This document shows positions 63,700 to 64,000 of a stretch of 64,000 nt of DNA, in pieces. This stretch comes from a virus: positions 62,001-126,000 of IMG/VR virus record IMGVR_UViG_3300037560_000207, one strand, 5' to 3'. Below the pieces are notes generated by a model. It searched no databases. It was not told the DNA's origin and worked only from the letters and a program-made list of their open reading frames with translations. The position numbers were made by a program, and so were the translations under genes. Each line of letters opens with the position of its first letter. The stretch's first letter is position 1.

Positions 63700-64000
63700 A
63701 ACTGTGAATGATTTAACTTTAGCATTTAATGTTACAGATAAGACACCACCAGTACGGTTTTTGGCAGCATTATCCGATGGTAGAACCGTTATTCACGATA
63801 TTCAATCTGGCAAAAGACATACTTGGGCTCGATTGGCCGAATGGTTAAAGAGTAATCCTGATGTTTCAATTACTGGTCTACGGCTTCAAGGACCAAAGGG
63901 CATTGATATTAAAACGCCTGCGAATCAAAAGGGGTATTTTTTCGGTCAAAAGCAACATGCCATTTGGGGTGGTCCACAACATAATTATATTGGAATCGGA
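63692..64000 (+). CDS. Unidentified protein, N-terminal part (runs off the window)
   Basis: 103 residues visible from ATG 63692 (GGGGAGCAAAAAG upstream). VRFLAALSDGRTVIHDI and SGKRHTWARLAEWLKSNPDVSITGLRLQG are strand-rich. The family is not recognisable from this fragment. Confidence 0.6.
   Translation, partial: MSETVNDLTLAFNVTDKTPPVRFLAALSDGRTVIHDIQSGKRHTWARLAEWLKSNPDVSITGLRLQGPKGIDIKTPANQKGYFFGQKQHAIWGGPQHNYIGIG

Overview
The window looks like an interior stretch of a large tailed double-stranded DNA phage (jumbo-phage style), probably assembled from an environmental sample. About 150 tightly packed genes lie almost all on the + strand, with 1-8 nt overlaps, very short intergenic gaps, many small zinc-ribbon and membrane proteins, two tRNA genes, many homing endonucleases, and a phage-type set of DNA-metabolism enzymes. 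No capsid, tail, terminase or polymerase gene is recognisable, so structural genes probably lie outside. Lipoprotein signal peptides point to a diderm host. A Sec-exported tetraheme cytochrome c suggests an anaerobic, electron-transferring bacterial host (inference).

Layout. 1-9.6 kb: small accessory genes, tRNA-Lys with a PD-(D/E)XK endonuclease beside it, a tetraheme cytochrome c (7349-7939) flanked by a perfect 13-bp inverted repeat, membrane proteins and a spermidine-synthase-like methyltransferase. 9.8-17 kb: phosphoribosyltransferase, UPF0489/peptide-arginase-like protein, RNA ligase, tRNA-Glu, many unknown small genes. 17.4-22.4 kb: a candidate ubiquitin-like conjugation cassette: beta-grasp protein, E2-like domain fused to a large Cys-rich array, JAMM protease and ThiF/E1, interrupted by an opposite-strand HNH endonuclease. 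25-38 kb: NAD+ DNA ligase, Ycf46-like AAA ATPase, DUF3150-like protein, DUF1257 protein, a BRCT protein, and an HNH endonuclease fused in frame to an IMP dehydrogenase/GMP reductase-family enzyme. 39-44 kb: DUF2997, a deaminase, a G+C-rich newcomer gene, then peptide deformylase and methionine aminopeptidase side by side. 45-64 kb: BrxL-like AAA+ protein without a Lon domain, ThyX, tyrosine recombinase-ClpP-sigma factor operon, exported serine protease, HD hydrolase, class II ribonucleotide reductase with an intein, metallophosphoesterase, HAD phosphatase plus polynucleotide kinase, Cas4/RecB-like nuclease, RNase H and a spanin-like lipoprotein.

How the genes fit together. Nucleotide supply (class II RNR, ThyX, IMPDH/GMPR family, deaminase, HD), DNA processing (LigA, RNase H, PD-(D/E)XK nuclease, recombinase) and RNA repair (RNA ligase, kinase, phosphatase, tRNAs) are represented. 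Protein-level control is unusually rich: deformylase plus aminopeptidase, ClpP, serine protease, and the ubiquitin-like cassette. A phage sigma factor coexists with at least five copies of a conserved promoter (CGAACAAA-N15-TATAAT). Seven related AP2/HNH-type endonuclease genes sit next to core genes and look like a recent expansion.

Caution: several small genes carry single-base frameshifts or an in-frame stop where both halves look coding. These may be true decay or assembly errors. All family assignments are from reading motifs by eye; none was confirmed by a search.
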